A DNA stretch of 33,501 bases from positions 1 to 33,501 of the forward strand of contig UQEF01000023.1 in the NCBI GenBank assembly GCA_900540045.1, read 5' to 3'. The stretch comes from an uncultured Eubacteriales bacterium. Its GTDB lineage: Bacteria > Bacillota > Clostridia > Christensenellales > Aristaeellaceae. Under the pieces are notes generated by a model, which saw only the letters and a list, made by a program, of their open reading frames with translations, was not told where the DNA came from and ran no database searches. Shown here piece after piece: positions 13,329-22,015 of this stretch (positions within the stretch are counted from its first letter, which is position 1; each line of letters opens with the position of its first letter). The translations under genes and the position numbers were made by a program.

Positions 13329-14068
13329 TTTTCTATTTTTCGGGAACGGGCAATTCAGCATGGGCGGCCCGTCAGCTGGCCCGCCTCACGAACGACGAGG
13401 CCTATGATATCACCACTTTGACGCAGGTGCCGGACCTAAAGGCCGTTCAACAGATTGGCTTTGTCTTTCCGGTATATGCCTGGGGCGTACCGGAGGCCAT
13501 GGCCGCCTTTGCAAAGCGGATGCAAAGGACCGGGGCCTTTGCTTTCGGCGTTTGCACCTGCGGCAGCGAGGCCGGGCTTGCCATGAAGCGCTTTTCCAAA
13601 TGCTACCCGCTCGACAGCAGCTACAGCCTGGTGATGCCCAACAACTACATCATCGGCTCGGATACCGACAGCGAGGAAGTGATTCTCAAAAAAATCGCCT
13701 CGGCCCGGGAAACGCTGAAGCAAATTGCCGGAGAGATCCTGCGCAAGAAGCGGGTATACCGCGTCCACGAGGGAGCCATGGCCGGAGTGAAATCCTATGC
13801 AGCCAACGCCGGTTTCAACCGCTTTGCCCGAAGCGCCAGGCCCTTCTTTGCCACGGACCGCTGCAACGGCTGCAGCCTGTGCGCGCAACGCTGCCCGGCA
13901 TCCGCCATCTCCATGAAGGATGGAAAACCCGTGTGGAAAGCGCAGTGCTACCAGTGCCTGCGCTGCATCAACGCATGCCCCAGGCAGGCCATCCAGTATG
14001 GCAAAGGCACCGAAGGGCGGCGGCGGTATACCATTTGGCCCTATCTTCCTCAGGAGGAAAAAGCCTGA
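13325..14068 (+). CDS. EFR1-type flavodoxin-ferredoxin fusion
   Basis: A 247-residue protein of the EFR1 family. Residues 1-150 are a flavodoxin domain beginning 'MIFYFSGTGNSAWAARQLA' with 'GFVFPVYAWGVPEAM'. Residues 170-225 carry two [4Fe-4S] motifs: Cys180, 183, 186, 190 (CNGCSLCAQRCP) and Cys208, 211, 214, 218 (CYQCLRCINACP). It should pass electrons between reduced ferredoxin-type donors and flavin partners. The ATG overlaps the end of the tandem flavodoxin gene, its likely partner. An AAGAGGGGG site lies just upstream. Confidence 0.92.
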   Translation: MIFYFSGTGNSAWAARQLARLTNDEAYDITTLTQVPDLKAVQQIGFVFPVYAWGVPEAMAAFAKRMQRTGAFAFGVCTCGSEAGLAMKRFSKCYPLDSSYSLVMPNNYIIGSDTDSEEVILKKIASARETLKQIAGEILRKKRVYRVHEGAMAGVKSYAANAGFNRFARSARPFFATDRCNGCSLCAQRCPASAISMKDGKPVWKAQCYQCLRCINACPRQAIQYGKGTEGRRRYTIWPYLPQEEKA

Positions 14069-14190
14069 CAGGCCGGCGGGGTCGGAGACGGTTCGGACCG
14101 ATTCCCATGGGCGGTATGCCGGGGCCGATATTCTCCGCACCTGTTCATCATGGCGCCTGCCGCGCATAGGATATCGGAGGTGATGTGTCC

Positions 14191-14922
14191 ATGAAACGCA
14201 CAAATAGGTCTCTTTCCAAAAGGCTGCTGCTTGCGGCGGGAATCATCGTGCTGGTACTGGCCGTGGGCGCAGGGGCGTTTTTCTGGTACGTATCCGACTA
14301 CTATCGCGCGCAAGACACGGCCCTGGAGGTGCTGGCCCAGGGGACGGGCATTTCCGCGAGAGATGGATTGACCATTCTCTCTCCTTCCTATGCCACGGAC
14401 ACGGCTCTCATTTTCTATCCCGGTGCAAAAGTGGAGGCAGAGGCCTATTTGCCGCTGCTGGACCAGATTCGCAGCAAGGGCGTCACCTGTATTCTGGTTC
14501 ATATGCCCTTTCATATGGCGATCTTCGATCCGGGCGCGGCGGAGGATGTGATACGGCAGTTTCCCCAGATCCGCCACTGGTATCTCGCGGGACACTCCAT
14601 GGGAGGCGCCATGGCCTCGAAGTTTGCCTCGGAACATCCTGATATGGTGGAGGGGCTGATCCTTCTGGGCGCGTACCTCTATGGGGACTATCCGGCCGAG
14701 AATACTCTCACGGTTTACGGCTCGTTGAATCAAAGTGTGGAGGATCACATCGATTACACGGAAAACGTCGTGGAAATCGAAGGCGGCAATCATGCCCAAT
14801 TCGGCAATTATGGGCCGCAGAAGGGGGATCTGCCCGCCACCATCTCTGCACAGGACCAGCAGGCACAGACGGTAGAAGCGATTGCGAATTTTCTTGAAAA
14901 GCAGCGTCAAAAGGTAAAATGA
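14191..14922 (+). CDS. Membrane-anchored alpha/beta hydrolase
   Basis: A 243-residue protein. The ATG at 14191 is chosen because GGAGGTGAT, a full match to the 16S anti-Shine-Dalgarno, sits 6 nt upstream. Residues 12-33 form an N-terminal anchor, with the enzyme outside. The hydrolase domain has the nucleophile elbow Gly-His-Ser136-Met-Gly-Gly and a C-terminal His201 in 'EGGNHAQFG'; the acid is probably in the 'NQSVEDHIDYT' segment. The pattern 'ALIFYPGAKVEAEAYLPLLDQI' fits the Abhydrolase_5 (dienelactone hydrolase-like) group. It stands 122 nt after the EFR1 gene and no promoter is obvious in that gap. The substrate is unknown. Confidence 0.88.
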   Translation: MKRTNRSLSKRLLLAAGIIVLVLAVGAGAFFWYVSDYYRAQDTALEVLAQGTGISARDGLTILSPSYATDTALIFYPGAKVEAEAYLPLLDQIRSKGVTCILVHMPFHMAIFDPGAAEDVIRQFPQIRHWYLAGHSMGGAMASKFASEHPDMVEGLILLGAYLYGDYPAENTLTVYGSLNQSVEDHIDYTENVVEIEGGNHAQFGNYGPQKGDLPATISAQDQQAQTVEAIANFLEKQRQKVK

Positions 14923-15116
14923 GGAAATCTCTGCCCTTTATGAAGCGTGCAGCAAAAATCCCGGCATAGCGGAAAGATGGGCCCTTGGCTTCTGCCCGGA
15001 AGCGCTGTTCCCCTGTCTCCGCTGCTCTGGCGGAGAAACGGTACCCGGATTTGGCCTCCCGTTGGAGGCCTGCGCCCCTTCCCAGGCTCCCCCAAAAACG
15101 ATTGGTCGGCAGGATG

Positions 15117-15145
15117 AAAGCCGGAGCAAAGTCTGCTCCGGCTTT
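15117..15145. terminator. Terminator hairpin between convergent genes
   Basis: AAAGCCGGAGCA and TGCTCCGGCTTT pair perfectly over 12 bp around a 5-nt loop. T-tails are short on both sides. It lies between the hydrolase (ends 14922) and the leftward collagen-like gene (ends 15201). The rest of 14923-15200 shows no gene. Confidence 0.6.
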
Positions 15146-15200
15146 GCTGCCGTCAGATGGCGATGTTCAGCTGCCGCGAGTTTTGCAGGCGGTCGTGCCT

Positions 15201-16283
<1,083 letters not shown>

Positions 16284-16319
16284 AGAAATGACCCCCTTCC
16301 ATTCAAGTGTTTCCCCGCT

Positions 16320-16347
16320 CATGCTATGTGTCCGGAAATCCATGCGT
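16320..16347 (-). promoter_or_regulatory. Possible sigma-K-type promoter of the collagen-like gene
   Basis: On the minus strand AC (16347-16346), a 17-bp spacer and CATAGCATG (16328-16320) resemble the sigma-K consensus AC-N16/17-CATANNNTA with one mismatch. The start would be about 30 nt before the ATG. No sigma-A promoter is visible at this gene. The motif is short, so it can occur by chance. Confidence 0.33.
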
Positions 16348-16576
16348 TCCGCCTCTGTCCTTTGCGGGAGGGTATCAATGCCCGTTCAGGGAGAGGGTTG
16401 CCCAGTTCATGGACAAGGACCGGGAGACGGTGCCGGCGTTTGGTCCATGGTCGGATGCCCTTCCGGTTTGCTGAACGCATGCCGGGTTCCTATCATCGAA
16501 AGCCAAGGCTTTGCGTCCTGCCGTGGGCAGCGCAGAGGTAGAAAGCTACGGGTCCTCGCGTGCCGGCCCCGTTTAT

Positions 16577-16605
16577 TTGACCGCAGGCCCAGAATGTGCT
16601 ATAAT
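16577..16605 (+). promoter_or_regulatory. yebC promoter
   Basis: TTGACC (16577-16582) and TATAAT (16600-16605) are separated by 17 bp, and TGC precedes the -10 box (extended -10). This is a strong housekeeping promoter. The stretch 16348-16576 upstream shows no gene. Confidence 0.85.
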
Positions 16606-16689
16606 AGTAAGCCGCATACGGCATAGCGGTGGGGTTGCGCCCTTTCGGGCCCGTTCCCGCCCCTGATTCGATAGAGAAAGGCTGATACG

Positions 16690-17436
16690 ATGTCCGGACA
16701 TAGCAAATGGGCTAACATTAAAATCAAGAAAGGCAAGACGGACGCTCTTCGCGGTAAGATTTTTACCAAGATCGGGCGTGAAATCGCCATCGCGGTACGC
16801 GAGGGCGGCAGCAACCCGGACAGCAACTCCAAGCTGCGCGATGTGATCGCCAAGGCCAAAAGCAACAATATGCCCAACGATAATATCCAGCGTTCCATCA
16901 AAAAGGCCGCGGGTGAACTGGGCAATGTCGATTACGAAGAAATCACCTACGAGGGCTATGCCCCCGGCGGTGTGGCCGTGATCGTGGAAACCATTACCGA
17001 CAGCCGCAACCGTACCGCCAGCGATGTGCGTCACTGCTTTGCAAAAAATGGTGGCTCCCTGGGCGTAACGGGCAGCGTGAGCTTCATGTTCGACAAGAAG
17101 GGCGTTCTGGTGATCGAGCGCACTCCGGATTCCGATGAGGACGAAATGATGATGACCGTGCTGGACGCGGGCGCCGAGGACATGCAGACCATGGACGACG
17201 CTTTTGAGGTCACCACCGACCCCAATGAGTTCTCCGCCGTCCGTGAGAAGCTGGAAGCGCAGGGGCTGACCTTCCTGAGCGCCGAGGTGCAGATGATCCC
17301 GCAGAATACCGTGGTCCCCGCGGACGAAGAAACGTTGCAGAAGGTGCAAAAGCTGCTGGAGATGCTGGAGGACAACGACGATGTGCAAAATGTCTGGCAC
17401 AACGCCGAGTTGCCCGAAGAGCCGGACGAGGAATAA
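16690..17436 (+). CDS. yebC: YebC/PmpR-family protein
   Basis: A 248-residue YebC-family protein. The signature N-terminus '[40 protein letters not shown]' is intact, followed by '[17 protein letters not shown]', '[14 protein letters not shown]' and 'DNRNRT'-like '[22 protein letters not shown]'. Full family length, three domains. YebC proteins were described as transcription regulators (PmpR) and more recently as ribosome-associated factors easing translation through proline stretches. It stands alone between its own promoter and terminator. Confidence 0.96.
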   Translation: MSGHSKWANIKIKKGKTDALRGKIFTKIGREIAIAVREGGSNPDSNSKLRDVIAKAKSNNMPNDNIQRSIKKAAGELGNVDYEEITYEGYAPGGVAVIVETITDSRNRTASDVRHCFAKNGGSLGVTGSVSFMFDKKGVLVIERTPDSDEDEMMMTVLDAGAEDMQTMDDAFEVTTDPNEFSAVREKLEAQGLTFLSAEVQMIPQNTVVPADEETLQKVQKLLEMLEDNDDVQNVWHNAELPEEPDEE

Positions 17437-17463
17437 AACAGGCTCAACTCAACCAAAGAGTAC

Positions 17464-17500
17464 GGCCCGCGATTCATTCAGGAATCGCGGGCCGTTTTAT
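17464..17500 (+). terminator. yebC terminator
   Basis: GGCCCGCGATTC pairs perfectly over 12 bp with GAATCGCGGGCC around a 6-nt loop, followed by GTTTTAT. Confidence 0.9.
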
Positions 17501-17568
17501 ATCCGGCGACGTTTGCAGAAGATGCAGTTTCGCCTGTTTTCCTTCAATAGCTTGAGGTATCCTGTTCC

Positions 17569-18498
17569 CTATTCCACCACGTCAAAGCTCTGGCTTTCCA
17601 AAAATTCACTGAGCACCTGACGGCTGTATTCAAAATCCACCTGACGTGTAGCCATTCCTGCATACGTGATGGGTTGCATGGCCTCCTCCGGGGGCATCTG
17701 AATGCCTTCCGGCTCCACGCCCCGCAGTTCCAGAGCATACCCCGCCGCTTCCAGCAGGTCGGCCATGCTCATGTTGGTGGTGACGATGTTTTCCGATACG
17801 GTGGTAATCAACTGCAACGCATCGTCCAGCGAAGCCTGGGCATACTTGCCCGCCAGTGTGCTCAGCACCGTGCGGATGCGCCGCGTGCGGCCCGAATCGC
17901 CGTCGCCGCCCACCTTGCGGATGCGCATGTAGATCACCGCCGCATGCCCCGTAAACAGATAGGTGCCCGCCTTATCCATGCTGGGGGTGGTGGCGTCGCG
18001 GGCGATGCGGTAGCGATTGAGGTAGTCCGCCTCCGCGTCGGTCACGGTGATGTACACGCCGCCCATGGCATCGATAATGGTCTGCACGTTATCCATGCTG
18101 AAGATAATGTACTTGTCTACCTTTGTACCAAAATGCGTGCTGACGGTTTCGCACAGCGCTTCAGGCCCATAGTTTTTGGCGATGTAGGTGAACCGCCCAA
18201 TCCCGCCGTCCGGCCGCTTGACCAGCATTTCGCGGGTGAAGGTGGTCAGCATCACGCGCTTGGCGTCCACATCCAGCGTGACCATGAGCACACCATCGGT
18301 GTTACCAAGGTTGCTGGCGCTTCCCTCCCACGTGTCCACACAGGCCATCAGGTAATGGTACTGGCCTGCGCGTGGTTCCGGCAGGGTATCGTAATCCAAA
18401 GGATAGATCTCGCGCGGCGTATCCGCCAGCGCGCCAGCCATCGTGCCCATAAACAGCAGCACCGCTGCCGCCAACCAGCACACAATCCGCTTTGCCAT
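17569..18498 (-). CDS. LytR-CpsA-Psr (LCP) family protein
   Basis: A 309-residue exported LCP protein. The ATG at 18498 has GGAGGAGG and opens on the signal sequence 'RIVCWLAAAVLLFMGTMAGALA'; the longer frame to 18603 has no site. The LCP domain covers residues about 45-240: 'NTDGVLMVTLDVDAKRVMLTTFTREMLV' with the conserved Asp and Arg that bind the polyprenyl pyrophosphate, 'KYIIFSMDNVQTIIDAMGGVYITV', and 'LFTGHAAVIYMRIRKVGGDGDSGRTRRIRTVLSTL' with the conserved Arg cluster. LCP enzymes attach teichoic acids or other glycopolymers to peptidoglycan outside the cell. Confidence 0.92.
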   Translation of the reverse strand: MAKRIVCWLAAAVLLFMGTMAGALADTPREIYPLDYDTLPEPRAGQYHYLMACVDTWEGSASNLGNTDGVLMVTLDVDAKRVMLTTFTREMLVKRPDGGIGRFTYIAKNYGPEALCETVSTHFGTKVDKYIIFSMDNVQTIIDAMGGVYITVTDAEADYLNRYRIARDATTPSMDKAGTYLFTGHAAVIYMRIRKVGGDGDSGRTRRIRTVLSTLAGKYAQASLDDALQLITTVSENIVTTNMSMADLLEAAGYALELRGVEPEGIQMPPEEAMQPITYAGMATRQVDFEYSRQVLSEFLESQSFDVVE

Positions 18499-18555
18499 CT
18501 GCGCCTCCTCCGGCCGCCGGAAGCGGCCCTGCGTTTTCTTTTTGTTGATAAAAAA

Positions 18556-18587
18556 ACCCCGTATGGGGGTGCGGACATGCGGTCCGC
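18556..18587 (-). terminator. Possible htpG terminator or LCP leader attenuator
   Basis: On the minus strand a hairpin GCGGAC/GTCCGC is followed by CCCC-ATAC-GGGG and a run of seven T. Both stems are short (6 and 4 bp). They lie about 80 nt after htpG and 60 nt before the LCP gene. No separate LCP promoter is clear, so readthrough control is possible. Confidence 0.4.
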
Positions 18588-18661
18588 AAAACCCACCATA
18601 CAAGGTATACGCGACCAGAGAAGAAAACCCTGCTTTTTCCGGGCAAAATGTTACATGATTG

Positions 18662-20539
18662 TTAACGCTTGCTCAGCAGCTCCAGCAGCTTGTTGCTGCG
18701 GCTGAGGAAGGCCGTGACCTCTTCCTTCTCCAAAGGACGGGTGCTCATGCGGGCCAGATCGTAGAGCTGGGCTGCGATCAGGCCGCGGGTTTCCTCGTCT
18801 GCCTCTCCGCTGATGAGGCTCTTGACCACGGGATTGGCGGCGTTGAGCACCAGCGTATGGGTTTCGGGCAGCTTGAAGTTCTGGCCATAGATGCGGCTCA
18901 TTTCGCTGAAGCGGCGGCCCTGCTCCTCCTGGGTAAGCATAGCGGGCAGGCTTTCATCCTTGAGGGAAGCCAGTTTGACGGTGAGATCCTCCTTGCCGGT
19001 AGCCTTGTGCAGCACGTCGGCCAGCTTCTTTTCATCTTCCTCGCTCTGCTTCTTTTCGTCCTCGGTCATTTCCTTCTGGAAGGTCTGGCTGTCGGCGTCC
19101 ACGCGGGCAAAGGTCAGTCCCTCAACCCCGGAGGAATACTCCATAAAGCTCAGGAAGTTCAAGTCAATCAGCGCATCCATCACCACCACGTCGATGCCCT
19201 CGGCATCATACATGGCCACGCTGGCACTCTGACGGGTGGGATCATTGGTGTAAATCACCTTTTTGCCGCCCAGCTTGCCCTCATTCTTGGAAAGGTATTC
19301 TTGGAGCGTCAGGTATTCACCCTTGGTGGTCTTGTACAGCAGCGTATCCTTGACCTGGCCAAAGAATTTTGCGTCACGCATGCAGCCATACTTGACGAAG
19401 GGATGGATGTCGTCCCAGTACTTCTGGTAATTATCGCGCTCGGAGTTAAACAGGCCGGTCAGCTTGTCCGCCACCTTGCGGGTGATGTAGGCAGACAGCT
19501 TTTTCACATACCCGTCGTTTTGCAGGAAGCTGCGGCTGACGTTGAGCGGCAGGTCGGGGCAGTCGATCACGCCCTTGAGCAGCATCAGGAACTCCGGGAT
19601 GACCTCCTTGATGTTATCAGCCACAAATACCTGGCCGCTGAACAGCTTGATCTCGCCCTCGCGGGTTCCGAAGTCGTTGGTCAGCTTGGGGAAGTAGAGA
19701 ATTCCCTTGAGGTTGAAGGGGTAATCCACGTTCAGATGGACGTAGAACAGCGGATCGTCAAAGGTGTGGAACACATCGCGGTAGAATTTCTTGTATTCCT
19801 CGTCGGCGCAGTCCTTGGGAGCCTTGAGCCACAGGGCGGGGGTATCGTTGATCAGTTCCGGGCCCTTGGGCTCCTTGTTTTCGGCGGCCTTCTCGCCCTC
19901 CTGGCCTTCCTTGGCAGGCTCTTCCTTCTTTACCACGTCAAAATACACAGGCGTGGCCATAAAGCCGCAATAGCGCTTGAGCACCTCGCGCACACGGTAT
20001 TCTTCGAGAAATTCCTTTTCCTCCTCACTGATGTGCAAAATCACATCCGTGCCGCGCCGGGTGCGGCTGCCGTCCTCCATGGTAAAGGCCATGCCATCTT
20101 CGCTGGTCCACCTGACGGGCGAGGCGCCCTCCGTGCCGCTGAGGGTTTCAATGGTTACGCGGTCGGCCACCATGAACGCCGAATAAAAACCCAGGCCAAA
20201 GTGACCGATGATGCCGCCCTTTTCATCGCCTTCATAGTTTTTGAGGAATTCCTCCGCACCGGAGAAGGCCACCTGATTGATGTACTTTTCCACCTCTTCG
20301 GCGGTCATGCCGATGCCGTTATCGCTGAAGGTCAGCTCCCCTTTCTCGGCATCCAGCGTGACCGTTACACGCCAGTCCTCTTCGGCTCCGGGGGAAAGCA
20401 TCTTCTGCTTGGTAATGGCGTCGCAGCCATTGGACACCATCTCACGGATAAAAATATCCTTGTCGGAATACAGCCACCGCTTGATGATCGGCATAATGTT
20501 CTGCGCATGAATAGAAATATTGCCCTGTTGACTGGTCAT
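18662..20539 (-). CDS. htpG: Molecular chaperone HtpG (Hsp90)
   Basis: A 625-residue bacterial Hsp90. The N-terminal GHKL ATPase has 'IFIREMVSNGCDAITKQKML' (with the catalytic Glu and Asn), 'FSDNGIGMTAEEV' and 'GHFGLGFYSAFMVADRV'. The middle domain has 'VDYPFNLKGILYFPKL' and 'SGQVFVADNIKEVIPEFL', then 'DCPDLPLNVSRSFLQND' with the conserved catalytic Arg. The C-terminal dimerisation domain ends 'LSRSNKLLELLSKR' without the eukaryotic MEEVD. A Lys/Glu/Pro-rich insertion (about 205-230, 'KKEEPAKEGQEGEKAAENKEPKGPEL') lengthens the linker. AGGAGG precedes the ATG. A CIRCE element upstream suggests HrcA control. Confidence 0.97.
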   Translation of the reverse strand: MTSQQGNISIHAQNIMPIIKRWLYSDKDIFIREMVSNGCDAITKQKMLSPGAEEDWRVTVTLDAEKGELTFSDNGIGMTAEEVEKYINQVAFSGAEEFLKNYEGDEKGGIIGHFGLGFYSAFMVADRVTIETLSGTEGASPVRWTSEDGMAFTMEDGSRTRRGTDVILHISEEEKEFLEEYRVREVLKRYCGFMATPVYFDVVKKEEPAKEGQEGEKAAENKEPKGPELINDTPALWLKAPKDCADEEYKKFYRDVFHTFDDPLFYVHLNVDYPFNLKGILYFPKLTNDFGTREGEIKLFSGQVFVADNIKEVIPEFLMLLKGVIDCPDLPLNVSRSFLQNDGYVKKLSAYITRKVADKLTGLFNSERDNYQKYWDDIHPFVKYGCMRDAKFFGQVKDTLLYKTTKGEYLTLQEYLSKNEGKLGGKKVIYTNDPTRQSASVAMYDAEGIDVVVMDALIDLNFLSFMEYSSGVEGLTFARVDADSQTFQKEMTEDEKKQSEEDEKKLADVLHKATGKEDLTVKLASLKDESLPAMLTQEEQGRRFSEMSRIYGQNFKLPETHTLVLNAANPVVKSLISGEADEETRGLIAAQLYDLARMSTRPLEKEEVTAFLSRSNKLLELLSKR

Positions 20540-20617
20540 GATTCTGCCTCCTGAAAAAACCGGCCCGCGGCCGGGTTGAAATGCTATGGTGCGGAAGCAA
20601 AGCGCTCCGCGGATTCT

Positions 20618-20646
20618 ATTGTAGCAGAGGAGAAGGGAAAAAGCAA
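20618..20646 (-). promoter_or_regulatory. htpG promoter
   Basis: On the minus strand TTGCTT (20646-20641) and TACAAT (20623-20618) have a 17-bp spacer. The leader of about 70 nt contains a GC-rich hairpin (CCGGCC/GGCCGG, 20561-20575) before the ribosome binding site. Confidence 0.6.
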
Positions 20647-20653
20647 CAAAAAA

Positions 20654-20680
20654 TTAGCACTCATCTATAATGAGTGCTAA
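20654..20680. promoter_or_regulatory. CIRCE element (HrcA operator)
   Basis: TTAGCACTC-N9-GAGTGCTAA matches the CIRCE consensus perfectly in both arms. In known cases it lies at or just after the start site of chaperone operons. Here it is immediately upstream of the -35 box of htpG, and also forms the last codons of the small gene 20661-20861. Confidence 0.93.
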
Positions 20681-20861
20681 CAAAATTTCGTTCGGCCGTT
20701 TCTTCCGCCGCTTTCTGGCCGGAAGCGGCCTCAAAGCGCCGGACCTGCGCGTCATCCACTGCCTTAAGCAGTCGAATCGCGCCTGCCGTCATTCCCTCTT
20801 CAAATAGCTGTTCTGCGCGCCTGCGCATAAAGGCGAATCCTATCGGGTTGTGTCTTTCCAT
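20661..20861 (-). CDS. Small basic/acidic protein of unknown function
   Basis: A 66-residue protein starting at the ATG at 20861, with a strong AAAGGAGGG site 7 nt before it. The sequence (MERHNPIGFAFMRRRAEQLFEEGMTAGAIRLLKAVDDAQVRRF...) is predicted mostly helical, with no membrane segment and no family I recognise. Its own promoter is visible upstream. Its final codons Val-Ser-Thr-His-Tyr-Arg-stop are read from within the CIRCE element, so the gene end and the HrcA operator share bases. It lies about 120 bp upstream of htpG in the same direction and may be cotranscribed with it. Confidence 0.62.
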   Translation of the reverse strand: MERHNPIGFAFMRRRAEQLFEEGMTAGAIRLLKAVDDAQVRRFEAASGQKAAEETAERNFVSTHYR

Positions 20862-20915
20862 CGTGGTTCCCTCCTTTTGTAATGGACAAATCGCCACGAG
20901 CATTGATTCATCTTC

Positions 20916-20944
20916 AGCATACGCGCTCATTCGCGGTTTTGCAA
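20916..20944 (-). promoter_or_regulatory. Promoter of the small gene upstream of htpG
   Basis: On the minus strand TTGCAA (20944-20939) and TATGCT (20921-20916) with a 17-bp spacer. A start near 20909 gives a leader of about 50 nt. Confidence 0.5.
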
Positions 20945-21002
20945 TGACAGTGTTTGTCGAAAGCTGTCAGGGCGGCAACCTTTTTCAGAATTTTGTCTCC
21001 GC

Positions 21003-21031
21003 TTGCCTCCACCCACCCGCTATGGTATAAT
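21003..21031 (+). promoter_or_regulatory. Promoter of the MscS-type channel gene
   Basis: TTGCCT (21003-21008) and TATAAT (21026-21031) with a 17-bp spacer; TGG before the -10 box gives an extended -10. Confidence 0.75.
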
Positions 21032-21105
21032 CCGGCTGCAACCAAGCCCGGCGCAGCCCTGTTCTTCGCGCCGTGGCGGGGCCGAAGGAAAGGGGCTGTA
21101 TCATC

Positions 21106-21939
21106 ATGTCCTCTGTGGATACGACGCAGATCACACATTTTTTCTCTTCCTTTACGCTGGCAAAGCTGCCGCCCGCCATCATCACCTTCATTATCGCCTA
21201 TGCAGCCTCCCGGGTCGTGCTCAAGGTGGCGGACAAGCTGTTCGCCCGCTCCCGCATGGAGAAAACCATCGAGAAGTTCCTGCGCTCTGCCCTGCGCATC
21301 TTGATGTGGGCGCTGATCTTCCTGATTGTGGCGGGCTCGCTGGGCATTGATGTGAGTTCCATGATCGCACTGTTGAGCGTGGCCTCCCTGGCTGTAACGC
21401 TGGCGGTGCAGGGCGCGCTGTCCAACCTGGCAGGCGGCATCATGCTTCTGTCCACCCACCCCTTTCGCGTAGGTGACTTTGTGGAGGTGGGCACGGTTTC
21501 CGGGACCGTGCAGGAAATCGGCATGACCTATACCACGCTGGTCACACCCGACCAGAAGGAGATCTTCGTGCCCAACAGCGAGGTGGCCGCCGCCAAAATC
21601 ATCAACTATACTGCCGTCACCAATCGCCGGGTGGACCTGACCTTCACCGCCTCCTATGACGACGCGGCGGAGACGGTCAAGGCCGCATTGCTCAAGGCTG
21701 CCGATCTCCCGCAGGTCTACAAGGACCCCGCCCCCTTCGCCGCCGTCAACCGGTATGGCGACAGCGCCATCGAATACGTATTGCGGGTATGGACTGCGGC
21801 TACCGACTACTGGGACGTGTACTTCGCCATCGTCGAAAACGTGCGGGTACGCTTTGAGGAAGCCGGCATCTCCATGACCTATCCCCACCTGAACGTCCAT
21901 CTGGATACCATGCCGCCTTCTCCCAAGGAAAAGGCCTGA
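21106..21939 (+). CDS. mscS: MscS-type small mechanosensitive channel
   Basis: A 277-residue channel protein with three N-terminal helices (about 15-35, 55-75, 82-110) and a cytoplasmic C-terminal vestibule. The pore helix region reads 'SVASLAVTLAVQGALSNLAGGIMLLSTHPFRVGDFVEVG', the conserved TM3b and beta-domain start of MscS. 'TVSGTVQEIGMTYTTLVTPDQKEIFVPNSEV' follows. Length is close to E. coli MscS (286). It opens under membrane tension to release solutes during osmotic down-shock. The ATG at 21106 is preferred over 21073 because of the GAAAGGGGC site and the start of conservation. Confidence 0.95.
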   Translation: MSSVDTTQITHFFSSFTLAKLPPAIITFIIAYAASRVVLKVADKLFARSRMEKTIEKFLRSALRILMWALIFLIVAGSLGIDVSSMIALLSVASLAVTLAVQGALSNLAGGIMLLSTHPFRVGDFVEVGTVSGTVQEIGMTYTTLVTPDQKEIFVPNSEVAAAKIINYTAVTNRRVDLTFTASYDDAAETVKAALLKAADLPQVYKDPAPFAAVNRYGDSAIEYVLRVWTAATDYWDVYFAIVENVRVRFEEAGISMTYPHLNVHLDTMPPSPKEKA

Positions 21940-21950
21940 GGAGAAACCGT

Positions 21951-22005
21951 AAAAAAGCGGGAAGACCGCTGCGCAACCCGCGCAGAGGTCCTCCCGCTTT
22001 TCCTG
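21951..22005. terminator. Bidirectional terminator between mscS and the phosphorylase operon
   Basis: AAAAAAGCGGGA...GACC pairs with GGTC..TCCCGCTTTT, enclosing a second stem GCTGCGC/GCGCAG. Runs of A on the left and T on the right serve both converging genes (21939 and 22016). Confidence 0.88.
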
Positions 22006-22015
22006 TTTCAAGGCA

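Noticed and set aside
14069..14190. A promoter or small gene ahead of the alpha/beta hydrolase
   Set aside because: No hexamer pair with acceptable spacing and no frame with a ribosome site could be placed.
18659..20554. A 631-residue open frame on the plus strand opposite htpG
   Set aside because: It is the mirror of the htpG coding frame in GC-rich DNA. It lacks a ribosome site and has no recognisable domain.
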